Assembly (NCBI GenBank): GCA_964546145.1
Contig: CAZJIU010000036.1
Location: 1 to 21,169 of the forward strand
Reading direction: 5' to 3'
Source: CAZAKO01 sp964546145
GTDB lineage: Bacteria > Fidelibacterota > UBA2242
Length of the DNA: 21,169 nucleotides
Both the position numbers and the translations under genes were made by a program. Below the pieces are notes generated by a model. That model ran no database searches and was not told where the DNA came from. It saw only the letters and a program-made list of their open reading frames with translations. Shown here piece after piece: positions 8,711 through 16,729 of the stretch; the first letter of the stretch is position 1; every line of letters begins with the position of its first letter.

Positions 8711-8769
8711 CGCTTTTCTTTTCCTCCTTTGATCACAATTTAAAATCTCAATTAAAAAATAAGACTCGA

Positions 8770-8798
8770 AATATAAAAGATGTTCTTCAAGAAGTCAA
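8770..8798 (-). promoter_or_regulatory. Sigma-70-type promoter of the branched-chain operon
   Basis: On the minus strand TTGACT (8798-8793) is followed by exactly 17 nt and TATATT (8775-8770). Each hexamer matches 5 of 6 bases of the sigma-70 consensus. This would start transcription near 8763, leaving a leader of roughly 50 nt before the ilvE ATG at 8710. No other equally good match was seen in this 507-bp gap. Expression has not been shown. Confidence 0.7.
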
Positions 8799-9125
8799 AA
8801 CTCATGCCACCCCCTCATAGAATCAACTGCCAGTTAAGCCGTAGATGACCAAAACTCGCATCTAACCTTATCCTTGCCTTTATTCTCCCTATTGAAACCG
8901 TCCAATTAAGATCCAAATCTGCGGCTCCGATAGTTTCCTAAAACTGAAAATCTGCTTACCCCACTTTTTTTGGATTTAAGAATAAACCCGCAAGAGAAGA
9001 TTACCCTCATTAGTTAACTCATTTTATTAAAGTAGAACCATAGCAGCATTCATTGATCTTGACTAATCCTAACATCCGATGACAAAAAATTGATAAAACC
9101 CTTCATCATTTTTCCCAACCGCAAC

Positions 9126-9145
9126 TATGACTTAAAACTGTCATA
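9126..9145. promoter_or_regulatory. Palindrome, possible operator of the serine-type cluster
   Basis: TATGAC, 8-nt spacer, GTCATA: a perfect 6-bp inverted repeat about 75 nt upstream of the class V aminotransferase start. It overlaps the weak -35 candidate. Its symmetry and position suit a dimeric regulator. With 6-bp arms in A/T-rich DNA, chance occurrence is possible. Confidence 0.25.
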
Positions 9146-9217
9146 AAGTTTGGTAATAAAATTGCATCAATCAAAAATGATGAGGTTGTAAAAGGAAATC
9201 TTAGGTAAGGAGGAAAA

Positions 9218-10294
9218 ATGCACAAGAAACTCTTTATCCCCGGTCCCGTTGATGTCCGACCGGAAATCCTGGAAGCTATGGCAACCCCCTTGATTGGTCA
9301 TCGCACTAAAGAAGCCTCGGCTCTGGGAGAGAGAATATGTCAGAAACTGCAAAAAGTTTTCTACACAAAAAATCCGATTATTCTGTCTACAACTTCCGGT
9401 ACGGGATTGATGGAGGGCTCAATCCGCTCCCTGACGACTAAGCGAGCAGTCGTCTTTTCTATTGGCGCATTCGGCAATCGCTGGGCGTCTTTAGCCAAGA
9501 ATAATAATGTCCCCGTAGATAAGGTCGAGGCCGAGTGGGGCCAACCGACTTTGCCGGAGGTCGTGGATCAGTACCTGTCAACCGGCAAATATGATGTCTT
9601 CACCATTACCCATAATGAAACTTCGACCGGTGTGATGAATCCAGTAGAAGAGATTGCCGAAGTCCGTAAAAAATACCCCGATGTGCTCTGGTTAATGGAT
9701 GCCGTCTCTTCTGCCGGTGGGGTAAAAATCGAGGTGGACCGGCTGGATATTGACGTCTGCATTACCAGCTCTCAGAAAGCATTGGGTTTGCCACCCGGAT
9801 TGTCTGTATGCACTTTTAGTCCCAAAGCCATTGAGCAAGGCCGGAAAGTTGAATTCCGCGGCTCATACCTGGACCTCATTGAAATCTATGATTACATGCA
9901 GAAGAAACCTTATCAATATCCCTCAACACCTTCCCTCTCTCACTATTTTGCGTTGGATAAACAGCTGGATTATATCTTAGAGATCGAAGGTCTGGAAAAT
10001 CGCTTCGCCCGCCATTTGGAAATGGCTAAAATCACCCGCCAATGGGCAAATCAATACTTTAAAACGTTCGCTGACCCGGGCTATGAATCCGTAACCTTGA
10101 CAACCATCACCAACACTCGCGGGATTTCAATTGCCGAGCTAAATAAACGAATCGGGCAAAAAGGCTTCATGATTTCCAATGGTTACGGCGACTTGAAAGA
10201 AAAAACCTTTCGCATTGCTCACATGGGTGATCGAACTGTTGCCGAGCTCAAAGAGCTTTTAACGATTCTCGAAGCAGAAATCAAAGAATTATAA
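9218..10294 (+). CDS. Class V aminotransferase (serine-pyruvate / phosphoserine / alanine-glyoxylate type)
   Basis: A 358-aa PLP enzyme. Seen: N-terminal FIPGPVDVRPEILEAM, SGTGLMEG at 60-67 (PLP phosphate), Asp161 in MDAVSSAGG (ring nitrogen), Lys187 in TSSQKALGLPPG (Schiff base), and Arg332 in FRIAHMGD (substrate carboxylate). These are the archaeal/bacterial alanine-glyoxylate/serine-pyruvate group signatures, not those of classical SerC. Because the next gene is a SerA-type dehydrogenase, it probably acts as the phosphoserine (or serine) aminotransferase of the pathway, using 3-phosphohydroxypyruvate. The SD is AAGGAGG, 4 nt from the ATG. Substrate is inferred from context. Confidence 0.88.
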   Translation: MHKKLFIPGPVDVRPEILEAMATPLIGHRTKEASALGERICQKLQKVFYTKNPIILSTTSGTGLMEGSIRSLTTKRAVVFSIGAFGNRWASLAKNNNVPVDKVEAEWGQPTLPEVVDQYLSTGKYDVFTITHNETSTGVMNPVEEIAEVRKKYPDVLWLMDAVSSAGGVKIEVDRLDIDVCITSSQKALGLPPGLSVCTFSPKAIEQGRKVEFRGSYLDLIEIYDYMQKKPYQYPSTPSLSHYFALDKQLDYILEIEGLENRFARHLEMAKITRQWANQYFKTFADPGYESVTLTTITNTRGISIAELNKRIGQKGFMISNGYGDLKEKTFRIAHMGDRTVAELKELLTILEAEIKEL

Positions 10295-10376
10295 AACTCT
10301 CAGTAATTAAAATCTTTGGGTCTTTATTAAAAAGATATCCATCATTACCTTGAATATCAAATCAAAGGAGTGTCAT

Positions 10377-11270
10377 ATGAAGATCTTAATCACTGACGGA
10401 TTAAGCAACTCTGGGCAGGAAATTTTAAAACGACACTATATCGAATTTGACATCCAGCACTACCAGCCGGATGATCTGATCAAGGTCATCCCAAATTACG
10501 ATGGCATCCTGGTGCGTTCTGCAACCAAGGTCACCAAGGAGATTATCGAAGCTGGTAAAAAACTAAAATTCATTGCCCGCGGTGGGACCGGCATTGACAA
10601 TATTGATCATCAATTTGCCAAATCAAAAGGTATCCCGGTACTGAATACTCCGGGGGCCAATTCCGCATCGGTCGCCGAGCTGGTGTTTGCCCACTTTTTT
10701 GCAATGGCACGCTATATTCCGCAATCAATAGTTTCGCTCCGCGCAGGGCAGTGGAATAAAAAAGCCTACAAAGGGATTGAGCTGGCCGGCAAAACTCTGG
10801 GCATCATCGGATTTGGCCGAATCGGGAAGCTCACCGCCAAACTTGGATTAGCAATCGGGATGAAGGTACTGGCTTATGACGTTTCAGAGATTAAAACCGA
10901 GCTCAATGTCACCGTGGTATCTTTTGAAGTGTTGCTGAAACAATCTGACTTCATTACCTTGCATGTTCCTAAATTAGATCAGCCGTTAATCACCCGCAAA
11001 GAGTTGGAGCTGATGAAAGATGGTGTCTTTATCGTCAATACAGCCCGAGGTGGAGTAATTGATGAAACTGACCTGCTGGCTGCCCTCGACTCAGGCAAAG
11101 TCGCTGGCGCAGGCATTGATGCTTTTCTTAATGAGCCAACACCAAATCCGAAACTGGTATGTCATCCGAAAGTATCCGTAACACCCCATATTGGCGCCAG
11201 CACCAGAGAGGCTCAGGATCGGATCGGGATTGATATTGCCAATCAGATAGTCGAAATTCTTGCAGCTTAG
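10377..11270 (+). CDS. serA: D-3-phosphoglycerate dehydrogenase-like D-2-hydroxyacid dehydrogenase, short form
   Basis: It likely oxidises 3-phosphoglycerate to 3-phosphohydroxypyruvate with NAD+, the entry step of serine synthesis. The ATG at 10377 was chosen over an upstream in-frame TTG at 10350 because AAAGGAG lies 6 nt before it, giving 297 aa. Seen: GFGRIG at 145-150 and Asp168 at the end of beta-2 (NAD specificity), and the catalytic triad Arg224 (NTARGG), Glu253 (NEP) and His271 (TPHIGAS). There is no C-terminal ACT or ASB domain, so classical serine feedback through ACT is absent. It follows the aminotransferase by 82 nt and precedes the DUF1015 gene by 37 nt. Other 2-hydroxyacid dehydrogenases (glyoxylate reductase) share the fold, but context supports SerA. 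Confidence 0.87.
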   Translation: MKILITDGLSNSGQEILKRHYIEFDIQHYQPDDLIKVIPNYDGILVRSATKVTKEIIEAGKKLKFIARGGTGIDNIDHQFAKSKGIPVLNTPGANSASVAELVFAHFFAMARYIPQSIVSLRAGQWNKKAYKGIELAGKTLGIIGFGRIGKLTAKLGLAIGMKVLAYDVSEIKTELNVTVVSFEVLLKQSDFITLHVPKLDQPLITRKELELMKDGVFIVNTARGGVIDETDLLAALDSGKVAGAGIDAFLNEPTPNPKLVCHPKVSVTPHIGASTREAQDRIGIDIANQIVEILAA

Positions 11271-11307
11271 CAGTAAATTTTTTTTCTAGGAGCAGGAGTT
11301 ATCAAAC

Positions 11308-12555
11308 ATGGTCAAAATTAAAGGTTTAAGAGGCATCCGCCCTCGAAAAGAACTGGCAAAGGAAATTGCGTCGCTTCCCTATGATGTGCTGAATTTCGCA
11401 GAAGCGCGTTCCTTAGCTGCCGGAAATCCCCACTCCTTTCTGCACATTGTCAAATCGGAAATTGATCTCCCCGAAGATATTGATCCCTATGCCGAAGAGG
11501 TCTACCGGCAAGCTGCTAAAAACCTGAATAATATGCTTAAAAAAAACTGGCTGATTCAGGATGATCAGGAATGTATATACGTCTATCGTCAAATCATGGT
11601 CGAACATCAACAGTACGGTCTGGTTGTGGATGCATCAGTTGGTGATTATCTTGAAGGCAAGATCAGGATTCACGAACTGACCCGCGAAGACAAGGAGAGA
11701 GACCGATTCAATCATGTTAAATTCACCAACGCTAATACCGGTCCGGTTTTCCTGACTTATCCAGCAGTCAAGCAAATTGATGACATTGTCAATTCAGCCA
11801 CTCAGGGAAAGCCGACATACGATTTTATTGCTAACGATGGAATTCAACACACCGTTTGGATTATCAACAATCCCGATTCGATTAAATTACTAATAAAGCA
11901 TTTCGACCGAATTCCCATCACGTATGTCGCCGATGGTCATCATCGCTCTAAATCCGCCGCCATGGTCGGTGAGGTGCGCCGCCAGTCAAATCCTGAGCAC
12001 ACTGGAAAGGAAGAGTATAACTGGTTTCTGGCAGTGCTTTTCCCTCACAACCAATTGAAAATCCTCGATTACAACCGGCTCGTGAAAGACCTGAATGGCC
12101 TCAGCGAAGCAGAATTCATCGCGAAAATCAGTAAAAAATTTGAGATTTTGCCGGTACCCAACCACTCGTCTGCCAAGCCAAAATCTGCCAATAATTTTGG
12201 CATGTACCTGAAAAATCAATGGTACCTCCTCAAAGCCAAGTCCGGCACATTTAATCTAGATGATCCCATCGAGAGTTTGGACGTTTCAATTTTAACCTAC
12301 AATATTCTCCAACCAATTCTCAAAATCGGCGACTTACGTAAAGATCAGCGGATTGATTTCGTCGGCGGAATCCGGGGACTGGCAGAATTGGAAAAGCGGG
12401 TCAATTCGAATGAAATGGCAGTGGCATTTGCCCTCTATCCGATCTCCGTCACGCAGCTCATGGCAATCGCCGATGCCGGTCAAATTCTGCCACCCAAAAC
12501 GACCTGGTTCGAACCAAAACTGCGCAGTGGATTGATAATCCACGCTCTAGATTGA
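11308..12555 (+). CDS. DUF1015 family protein of the serine cluster
   Basis: The 415-aa length and conserved blocks match DUF1015: LPYDVLNFAEAR at 23-34, NPHSFLHI at 40-47, IHELTREDKERDR at 121-133, NANTGPVFLTYP at 141-152, and YVADGHHRSKSAA at 206-218. The DGHHR motif resembles that of ParB/Srx-fold proteins, including free-serine kinases of the SbnI/SerK type. That resemblance is from memory and is not a demonstrated homology. The family has no firmly established activity known to me. Linkage with SerA and a class V aminotransferase suggests a role in serine or phosphoserine metabolism. The SD is CAGGAG, about 9 nt from ATG. No signal peptide or membrane segment is seen, so it is cytoplasmic. 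No phosphoserine phosphatase gene is present in the window. Confidence 0.85.
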   Translation: MVKIKGLRGIRPRKELAKEIASLPYDVLNFAEARSLAAGNPHSFLHIVKSEIDLPEDIDPYAEEVYRQAAKNLNNMLKKNWLIQDDQECIYVYRQIMVEHQQYGLVVDASVGDYLEGKIRIHELTREDKERDRFNHVKFTNANTGPVFLTYPAVKQIDDIVNSATQGKPTYDFIANDGIQHTVWIINNPDSIKLLIKHFDRIPITYVADGHHRSKSAAMVGEVRRQSNPEHTGKEEYNWFLAVLFPHNQLKILDYNRLVKDLNGLSEAEFIAKISKKFEILPVPNHSSAKPKSANNFGMYLKNQWYLLKAKSGTFNLDDPIESLDVSILTYNILQPILKIGDLRKDQRIDFVGGIRGLAELEKRVNSNEMAVAFALYPISVTQLMAIADAGQILPPKTTWFEPKLRSGLIIHALD

Positions 12556-12560
12556 TAATT

Positions 12561-12599
12561 ATCCGTCGTTAGGTCTGAGGACCTAATGGAACTAGAAAT
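12561..12599. repeat. Hairpin repeat, copy 1
   Basis: Stem TTAGGTC (12569-12575) and GACCTAA (12580-12586) with a TGAG loop, extendable outward by a G-T and a C-G pair. It is related to copy 2 at 12648-12686: 26 of 39 positions are identical and every difference is a transition. It starts 6 nt after the DUF1015 stop. No T tract follows, so it is not a canonical terminator. Confidence 0.7.
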
Positions 12600-12622
12600 A
12601 ATGTTTTCACAGTTTACAGTTA

Positions 12623-12644
12623 TGTCAGATTCTCAAATCTGACA
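12623..12644. repeat. 9-bp perfect hairpin between the two related repeats
   Basis: TGTCAGATT (12623-12631), loop CTCA, AATCTGACA (12636-12644). The stem is perfect. It is unrelated in sequence to the flanking hairpins, and there is no T tract on either side. It could be part of the same composite repeat element or an RNA-processing/stability hairpin. Confidence 0.6.
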
Positions 12645-12647
12645 GGC

Positions 12648-12686
12648 ATTCGTCGCCAAGTCTAAGGATTTGGCGGAGCTAGGGAT
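12648..12686. repeat. Hairpin repeat, copy 2
   Basis: Stem CGCCAAGTC (12654-12662) and GATTTGGCG (12667-12675), 9 bp with one G-T pair and a TAAG loop. Relative to copy 1, the T-A pairs have become C-G and a G-C pair has become A-T, so pairing is kept while sequence changes. It lies about 50-90 nt upstream of the ResB-like gene. A small GATT-TGT-AATC palindrome (12684-12694) follows directly. Confidence 0.7.
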
Positions 12687-12738
12687 TTGTAATCTACCTC
12701 CAATCCACTAAATTATTCTTAATTTGGGAACTAATAAA

Positions 12739-13644
12739 GTGCGCAATTACTGGCTTAAAGCATTTCAAACAATTGTTATTCTGCTACTAATTTTTCTATC
12801 CGTCAGCACTTTTATCCCTCAAATTACTGAGTTTCCTCAAGGTAAATATCCGGGAACCAATGCACTTATTCAATTTTTGCAATTGGATCATTTCTATAAT
12901 TCTCCCATAAATATTTTACTTTGGGCAATATTAACTCTGAGTATATTTGGTAGTATTTTACTCAAAGATACGCAGCCACTGATTCAGAAAATTCTTCATT
13001 TACTATTGGCATTAATATTTATTACCATCGGTATCGAAAAAAGTATTAATCATCGGTACTTAATCCCAATCAAAGAGGGTGAGGAAATCCAATTCTCCCG
13101 TTTTGCCGGCACCGGGCAAGATGACATCCAGCTGAAGCTACTCCAATTTGAGATTCTGTATCACTCTGATAATCAGACTCCAAAAGCCTTTATCAGTCGT
13201 TTTTTACTCAACAATCAGGATTCAGTTCAGCTGGCAGTTAATCAGCCCCTGGCACTTGGAAACTTTCGTCTATACCAGAACTCCTATGATCGGCAGATTT
13301 TTATTCTGTTAATGGTGGATCAGAATACTTTCCGGATGAGCATTGGCGACTCACTAATTTTAACGAACAAAACTTTTAAATTAGCGGAATTCAATCCCGT
13401 GGCGGGAATTGCCAGAATAATCTACGATGCTAAATCATACTATTTAGAAACAAACCAGCCCTGCAAAATCGAGGACTATCATTTTACTATTAAACCGGCT
13501 GAAAGCTGCTATCGGAGCATAATTGAAGCAGTTGAAATCCGGGGTACTAAGGCACTTCTGGCCTTTTGCCTGTTATATCTAACTTGTCTTGCATCGTTTT
13601 TATGGTTTCCTAAAAGCATTCGACAGAAGCAAGGTAGTGAATAA
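12739..13644 (+). CDS. ResB/CcsB-like cytochrome c biogenesis membrane protein
   Basis: About 301 aa when started at GTG 12739, which has a weak GGGA 9 nt upstream. A TTG at 12724 in the same frame has no SD. The topology is that of ResB: hydrophobic segments at about 11-30, 57-76 and 84-100, then a large extracytoplasmic domain (~105-270) and a final membrane segment near 273-295. The QLDHFYNSPINILLW region at the second helix matches the ResB pattern, and His105 in KSINHRY follows the third helix. ResB with CcsA forms the system II haem-delivery/ligation complex that attaches haem to apocytochromes c outside the cytoplasmic membrane. The next gene is CcsA, starting immediately after the stop, which supports the assignment. 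Similarity in the soluble domain is low. Confidence 0.8.
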   Translation: MRNYWLKAFQTIVILLLIFLSVSTFIPQITEFPQGKYPGTNALIQFLQLDHFYNSPINILLWAILTLSIFGSILLKDTQPLIQKILHLLLALIFITIGIEKSINHRYLIPIKEGEEIQFSRFAGTGQDDIQLKLLQFEILYHSDNQTPKAFISRFLLNNQDSVQLAVNQPLALGNFRLYQNSYDRQIFILLMVDQNTFRMSIGDSLILTNKTFKLAEFNPVAGIARIIYDAKSYYLETNQPCKIEDYHFTIKPAESCYRSIIEAVEIRGTKALLAFCLLYLTCLASFLWFPKSIRQKQGSE

Positions 13645-14400
13645 GTGGAAGTAATTTTACTAATAGTAACGATAATCGGATATAGCATTAGTCTGGGTTT
13701 TTCATTATCAGTAAAAGAACGACTAACAAAATACTTTCTCTACTTCGCTATTTTATTAAATCTGAGCACTCTGATTAGCCGTTCGGTGGCGGCTCAGCAT
13801 CCGCCGTTTACCAATCTCTACGAGACATGCATACTTCTAGCATTTCTGTTGATACTGCGGATTATGATCTGGAAGCAACAATTTAATCCTCAAATCCGAA
13901 CTATTTTAATCGGCATAGCGATGGGAATATTAATTGTTGCACTACTTCTACCGAAATCCATGAAACTGCCTCGACCCTTAATGCCCGCCCTTAACAGTAT
14001 CTGGATGTATCTTCACGTTCCCGCTTATTTCTTTGGATATATGGCGCTACTATTCGCCGGCATTTATGCTTTTATTTTACTATTGCAAAAAACCGATCAC
14101 AATTCCACAATCACTTTTTTAAAACGCCTGGATAGTGAAGTCAAAATTGCTTTCTTTTTCCTGAATATCGGAATAATTACCGGTGGAATCTGGGCTTATG
14201 TCAGCTGGGGTAATTATTGGGCCTGGGATCCCAAAGAAACCTGGGCATTGATTAATGTCCTCACTTTGGCATTTTACTTTCATCTGCAGACACCTACCAA
14301 GTTGAAGAAAGCCATCATTGTCATTATTACCTTGCTTAGTGTAATCTTCACTTATTGGGGAGTAAGTTTGATTTTAGTTGGGCTACACAGTTATGCCTGA
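13645..14400 (+). CDS. ccsA: CcsA-like cytochrome c assembly protein (haem handling, system II)
   Basis: A polytopic membrane protein (251 aa, shorter than many CcsA proteins) with about seven or eight hydrophobic segments. It carries the haem-binding WWD signature WGNYWAWDPKETWALI at 188-203. Flanking histidines fit the family's haem ligands: His52 in QHPPFTNLYE, His124 in YLHVPAYF, and His248 near the C-terminus. It starts with GTG directly after the ResB-like stop codon (no gap), so the pair is translationally linked. Together they imply that the organism makes c-type cytochromes, a respiratory trait beside the ferredoxin-based metabolism of the other operon. Confidence 0.92.
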   Translation: MEVILLIVTIIGYSISLGFSLSVKERLTKYFLYFAILLNLSTLISRSVAAQHPPFTNLYETCILLAFLLILRIMIWKQQFNPQIRTILIGIAMGILIVALLLPKSMKLPRPLMPALNSIWMYLHVPAYFFGYMALLFAGIYAFILLLQKTDHNSTITFLKRLDSEVKIAFFFLNIGIITGGIWAYVSWGNYWAWDPKETWALINVLTLAFYFHLQTPTKLKKAIIVIITLLSVIFTYWGVSLILVGLHSYA

Positions 14401-14440
14401 ATAATTCTCAATCTCCAAAATAATTTTACAAACCGCCTAA

Positions 14441-14485
14441 AAAACAGAATCGTTCCCGCTTTGAGATTGGGAACGATTCTGTTTT
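14441..14485. terminator. Strong bidirectional terminator
   Basis: A perfect 17-bp inverted repeat (14441-14457 with 14469-14485; stem ends AAAACAG / CTGTTTT) around an 11-nt loop, between the convergent ccsA and CBM9-like genes. The A-rich left arm and T-rich right arm supply a U tract on both strands, so it should terminate both transcripts. Confidence 0.9.
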
Positions 14486-14527
14486 GAGTAATATTAGATC
14501 GGAATGAGAGAGAAGTAATCCGCAGTA

Positions 14528-16207
14528 CTATTTCAGCAGCATCATCTTCTGGGTAGCAACATTACTCCCAGTTTCCAGACGGTAGAAATAGATACCGGTA
14601 CTCAAATTCGAACCATCAAAGGTAACTTTATAGTCACCCGGGTTCTTAACTTCATTCACCAGCTTAGCCACTTCCTTACCAACCATATCGAATACAGTCA
14701 ATTTTACCATACCAGCTTTTTCAATGGTATAGGAAATCGAAGTGCTCGCGTTGAAAGGATTCGGATAGTTCTGGCTCAATTCAAAACGACGGGCTTTGAC
14801 AACAGGTTCGGCGTCAATAGCCTCTCCTCCACTTGTAACCAGTGCTGCCGTTCCCCACATTTCGGGATGGCTCCAGGCGGCGTTATCATCACCCCACCAT
14901 CTGGCCATGTTCTCACGCGGATTGGTGCTCTGACCATCATTATCATTGACCTGAACTTCAAGACCAATTGCGTGATCCTCTTCAATCACAAACAGCAAAT
15001 CCGCAGCCGGAAGTTTTAATTCGAAATTATACCCATCGTCGGTGGCTTTCCAAGCCCAGGTACCAGCATCAGCTGCTCCAGCCGCAACCGCCTTTTTGCC
15101 ATATATCCACCTATACTGCTTATCATTGGTATCTTGGGAGCCACTATTTTTCTCATTTTCGCCATCAATGCAGATCTCGATACCATCCTGCTCATAAGTT
15201 GTGCCGGTCGTATCACAAAAGATTGTTTCATCAATGACATTGGCGAAGAAATACAGATTGTCGTCATCCCACATAACCCGGTAACTCATATAGAAGTCGG
15301 TTGAGTCGTCGAGCTCCGCAAAACCGCCTGCTGTACCTGCTGTTTCCCAGACAACGTAGGTAGTCATATCAATCTGCGGGGCAATCCAGGCATCATCAAG
15401 ATCACCATCAATCGTCGGTGCCGTTTCAGCTTTGAGAATCTTTAATGTTGTACTGGCAGTATACTCGGATAGCGCCGCCTCGCCCCAAAGTGAGGGGGTA
15501 TTCCAACCGTCATTAGAATTTCCCCACCACCTGAGCATATTCTCTCTGCTACCGGTATCATTTTCATTTAGCTGGGTCTCGAAACCGAAAAGTGATCCCG
15601 CTTCTGGTTCAATATCAACTGTATTTTCTCTTATTGGTATTTTCATTTCGCAGTTCCAGCCTTTCGGCGAGTCACCGGTGGTAAGATCCGGATATGCCCA
15701 TTCACTAAGTCCAATTTCGATTCCGGTTGCATCGAAAAGATTGTCTGTACGGCTCATAGTATTAACATCAGCTGCATTAAATGCGAGATCACCCCACACA
15801 ATCCTGCCCTGAACATCGTCCCATCCGTCGTATGCTGTTCCCCTGCTGTAATCACCATCGAAAAAGAATTCGAAACTATCATTTTCATAGCTATTACCAG
15901 AGGAAGTATTAAGTGCATCGTCAGTGGATTGCCAAAACAGATAGATATTCTCTTCATCCCACATCGCCCGGACGGTTGCATATAAATCATTGTAACATTC
16001 AGGCTGATCAGCAACATCAGCTACATCCTTTCTAATCATCCGTTCGGTGGAAGCGCATTTCCAGATATCATCCATGAGCCCGTCAATTGTTGGTTCTTCC
16101 CCAGCTTTAAAAAACTGGAAAACATCCTCAATTGAGTAAGCCTGGAGTGCATTTACCCAGAAAAGTACCATTGCAAAGCAAATAACCGTAAGTAACACTT
16201 TCTTCAT
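14528..16207 (-). CDS. Secreted protein with two CBM9-like domains and a T9SS C-terminal sorting domain
   Basis: 559 aa. Residues 1-24 are a Sec signal peptide (KK, hydrophobic core, AxA-like end NALQA). Two homologous CBM9/DOMON-like modules follow, about 28-250 and 253-460. Each opens with PTIDG-(L/D)-(M/L)-DD-(I/A)-W, has an (R)AMWDEENIYLF / RVMWDDDNLYFF strand, and closes with an RENM-(L/A)-RWWG block and LWG/MWG-AAL. The tail (~473-559) starts FELSQNYPNPFN and ends with GIYFYRLETG and MMLLK, a type A Por/T9SS sorting domain. The protein should be exported by Sec, crossed over the outer membrane by T9SS, and left on the surface or released. No catalytic domain is visible, so it may bind glycan or act as a structural or periplasmic-type ligand binder. 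The SD is AGGAG, 6 nt from the ATG. Confidence 0.88.
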   Translation of the reverse strand: MKKVLLTVICFAMVLFWVNALQAYSIEDVFQFFKAGEEPTIDGLMDDIWKCASTERMIRKDVADVADQPECYNDLYATVRAMWDEENIYLFWQSTDDALNTSSGNSYENDSFEFFFDGDYSRGTAYDGWDDVQGRIVWGDLAFNAADVNTMSRTDNLFDATGIEIGLSEWAYPDLTTGDSPKGWNCEMKIPIRENTVDIEPEAGSLFGFETQLNENDTGSRENMLRWWGNSNDGWNTPSLWGEAALSEYTASTTLKILKAETAPTIDGDLDDAWIAPQIDMTTYVVWETAGTAGGFAELDDSTDFYMSYRVMWDDDNLYFFANVIDETIFCDTTGTTYEQDGIEICIDGENEKNSGSQDTNDKQYRWIYGKKAVAAGAADAGTWAWKATDDGYNFELKLPAADLLFVIEEDHAIGLEVQVNDNDGQSTNPRENMARWWGDDNAAWSHPEMWGTAALVTSGGEAIDAEPVVKARRFELSQNYPNPFNASTSISYTIEKAGMVKLTVFDMVGKEVAKLVNEVKNPGDYKVTFDGSNLSTGIYFYRLETGSNVATQKMMLLK

Positions 16208-16729
16208 AGCAAACTCCTGTTTTAATTTTACTTCTTTTTTTAGAGAAATCTCCCCTTGGGGATTAAAACTCTTCTTGGCTCCCTTTCCTCTTGCTAAAAA
16301 GGAAAGGGATTAATGCGGAAGTTTCAATTTCATTGGCTCCATAATCTCTCTCCCTCTCTAATTTCAATTAACTCTTGACACTCAATTCATCACTATCAAA
16401 AATGTGGTCAATTTGAGATTGACTACTTAAGCGTTTAGTTCTTCCATATATCAAATTGTTAACGTTGCCAATTAGACTAAAATTAGTTATTCACCATTCT
16501 GAATGTCAAGTACTTTTTATCCTTTTAGGGTAAATTAAAACTGCAGAATTACTCTTTATCCTCTATATCACCTCAAGTCATCGAGTGAAATATACGAATA
16601 AATAAGTCCTAGTGATTAGCAAAATTTTACTTCAATTATTAAATTGATCCGGGTCTATTTAAGAAGAATACAAAATTTGCCTGTTTCAATAATACCCAGA
16701 GCCATGCCATAATAAAAAATTTCTACCCT
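16208..16729. other. 522-bp divergent intergenic region
   Basis: A gene-free stretch between the CBM9-like gene (minus) and the SGNH hydrolase gene (plus). The left third holds a strong hairpin (16280-16309) and a CCC/GGG mini-palindrome near 16252-16261, both in the probable leader of the CBM9-like gene. The rest is A/T-rich. TTGACA occurs on the plus strand at 16375-16380 and on the minus strand at 16509-16504, but neither has a good -10 at 16-18 nt, so no promoter is called. No small ORF or known RNA was recognised. Confidence 0.5.
16280..16309. repeat. 10-bp hairpin in the leader of the CBM9-like gene
   Basis: TCCCTTTCCT (16280-16289), 10-nt loop, AGGAAAGGGA (16300-16309), perfect. On the minus strand it lies 73-102 nt upstream of the ATG at 16207 and is not followed by a T tract. 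It may be a dispersed intergenic repeat or a leader structure that affects mRNA stability. Confidence 0.55.

Larger units (their letters stand above)
8711..9217. other. 507-bp divergent intergenic region
   Basis: A gene-free, A/T-rich stretch between two divergently transcribed amino-acid operons. It holds the ilvE-operon promoter on the left and, on the right, the likely promoter of the serine-type cluster. A weak -35/-10 candidate there is TTAAAA (9132-9137), 16 nt, TAATAA (9154-9159). It also holds the small palindromes TATGAC-N8-GTCATA and CATCA-N8-TGATG (9165-9182). No ORF of note, RNA gene or recognised riboswitch was seen in the middle 300 bp. Confidence 0.6.

Noticed and set aside
10350..10376. 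Upstream TTG start for serA
   Set aside because: The ATG at 10377 has AAAGGAG 6 nt before it and begins the canonical MKILITDGL strand. The extension consists of the SD region itself.
12561..12694. Intrinsic terminator after the DUF1015 gene
   Set aside because: The hairpins are good but none is followed by a T tract on the plus strand. The covarying repeat explanation fits better.
12561..12694. CRISPR array
   Set aside because: There are only two diverged copies, no uniform spacers, and no cas genes.
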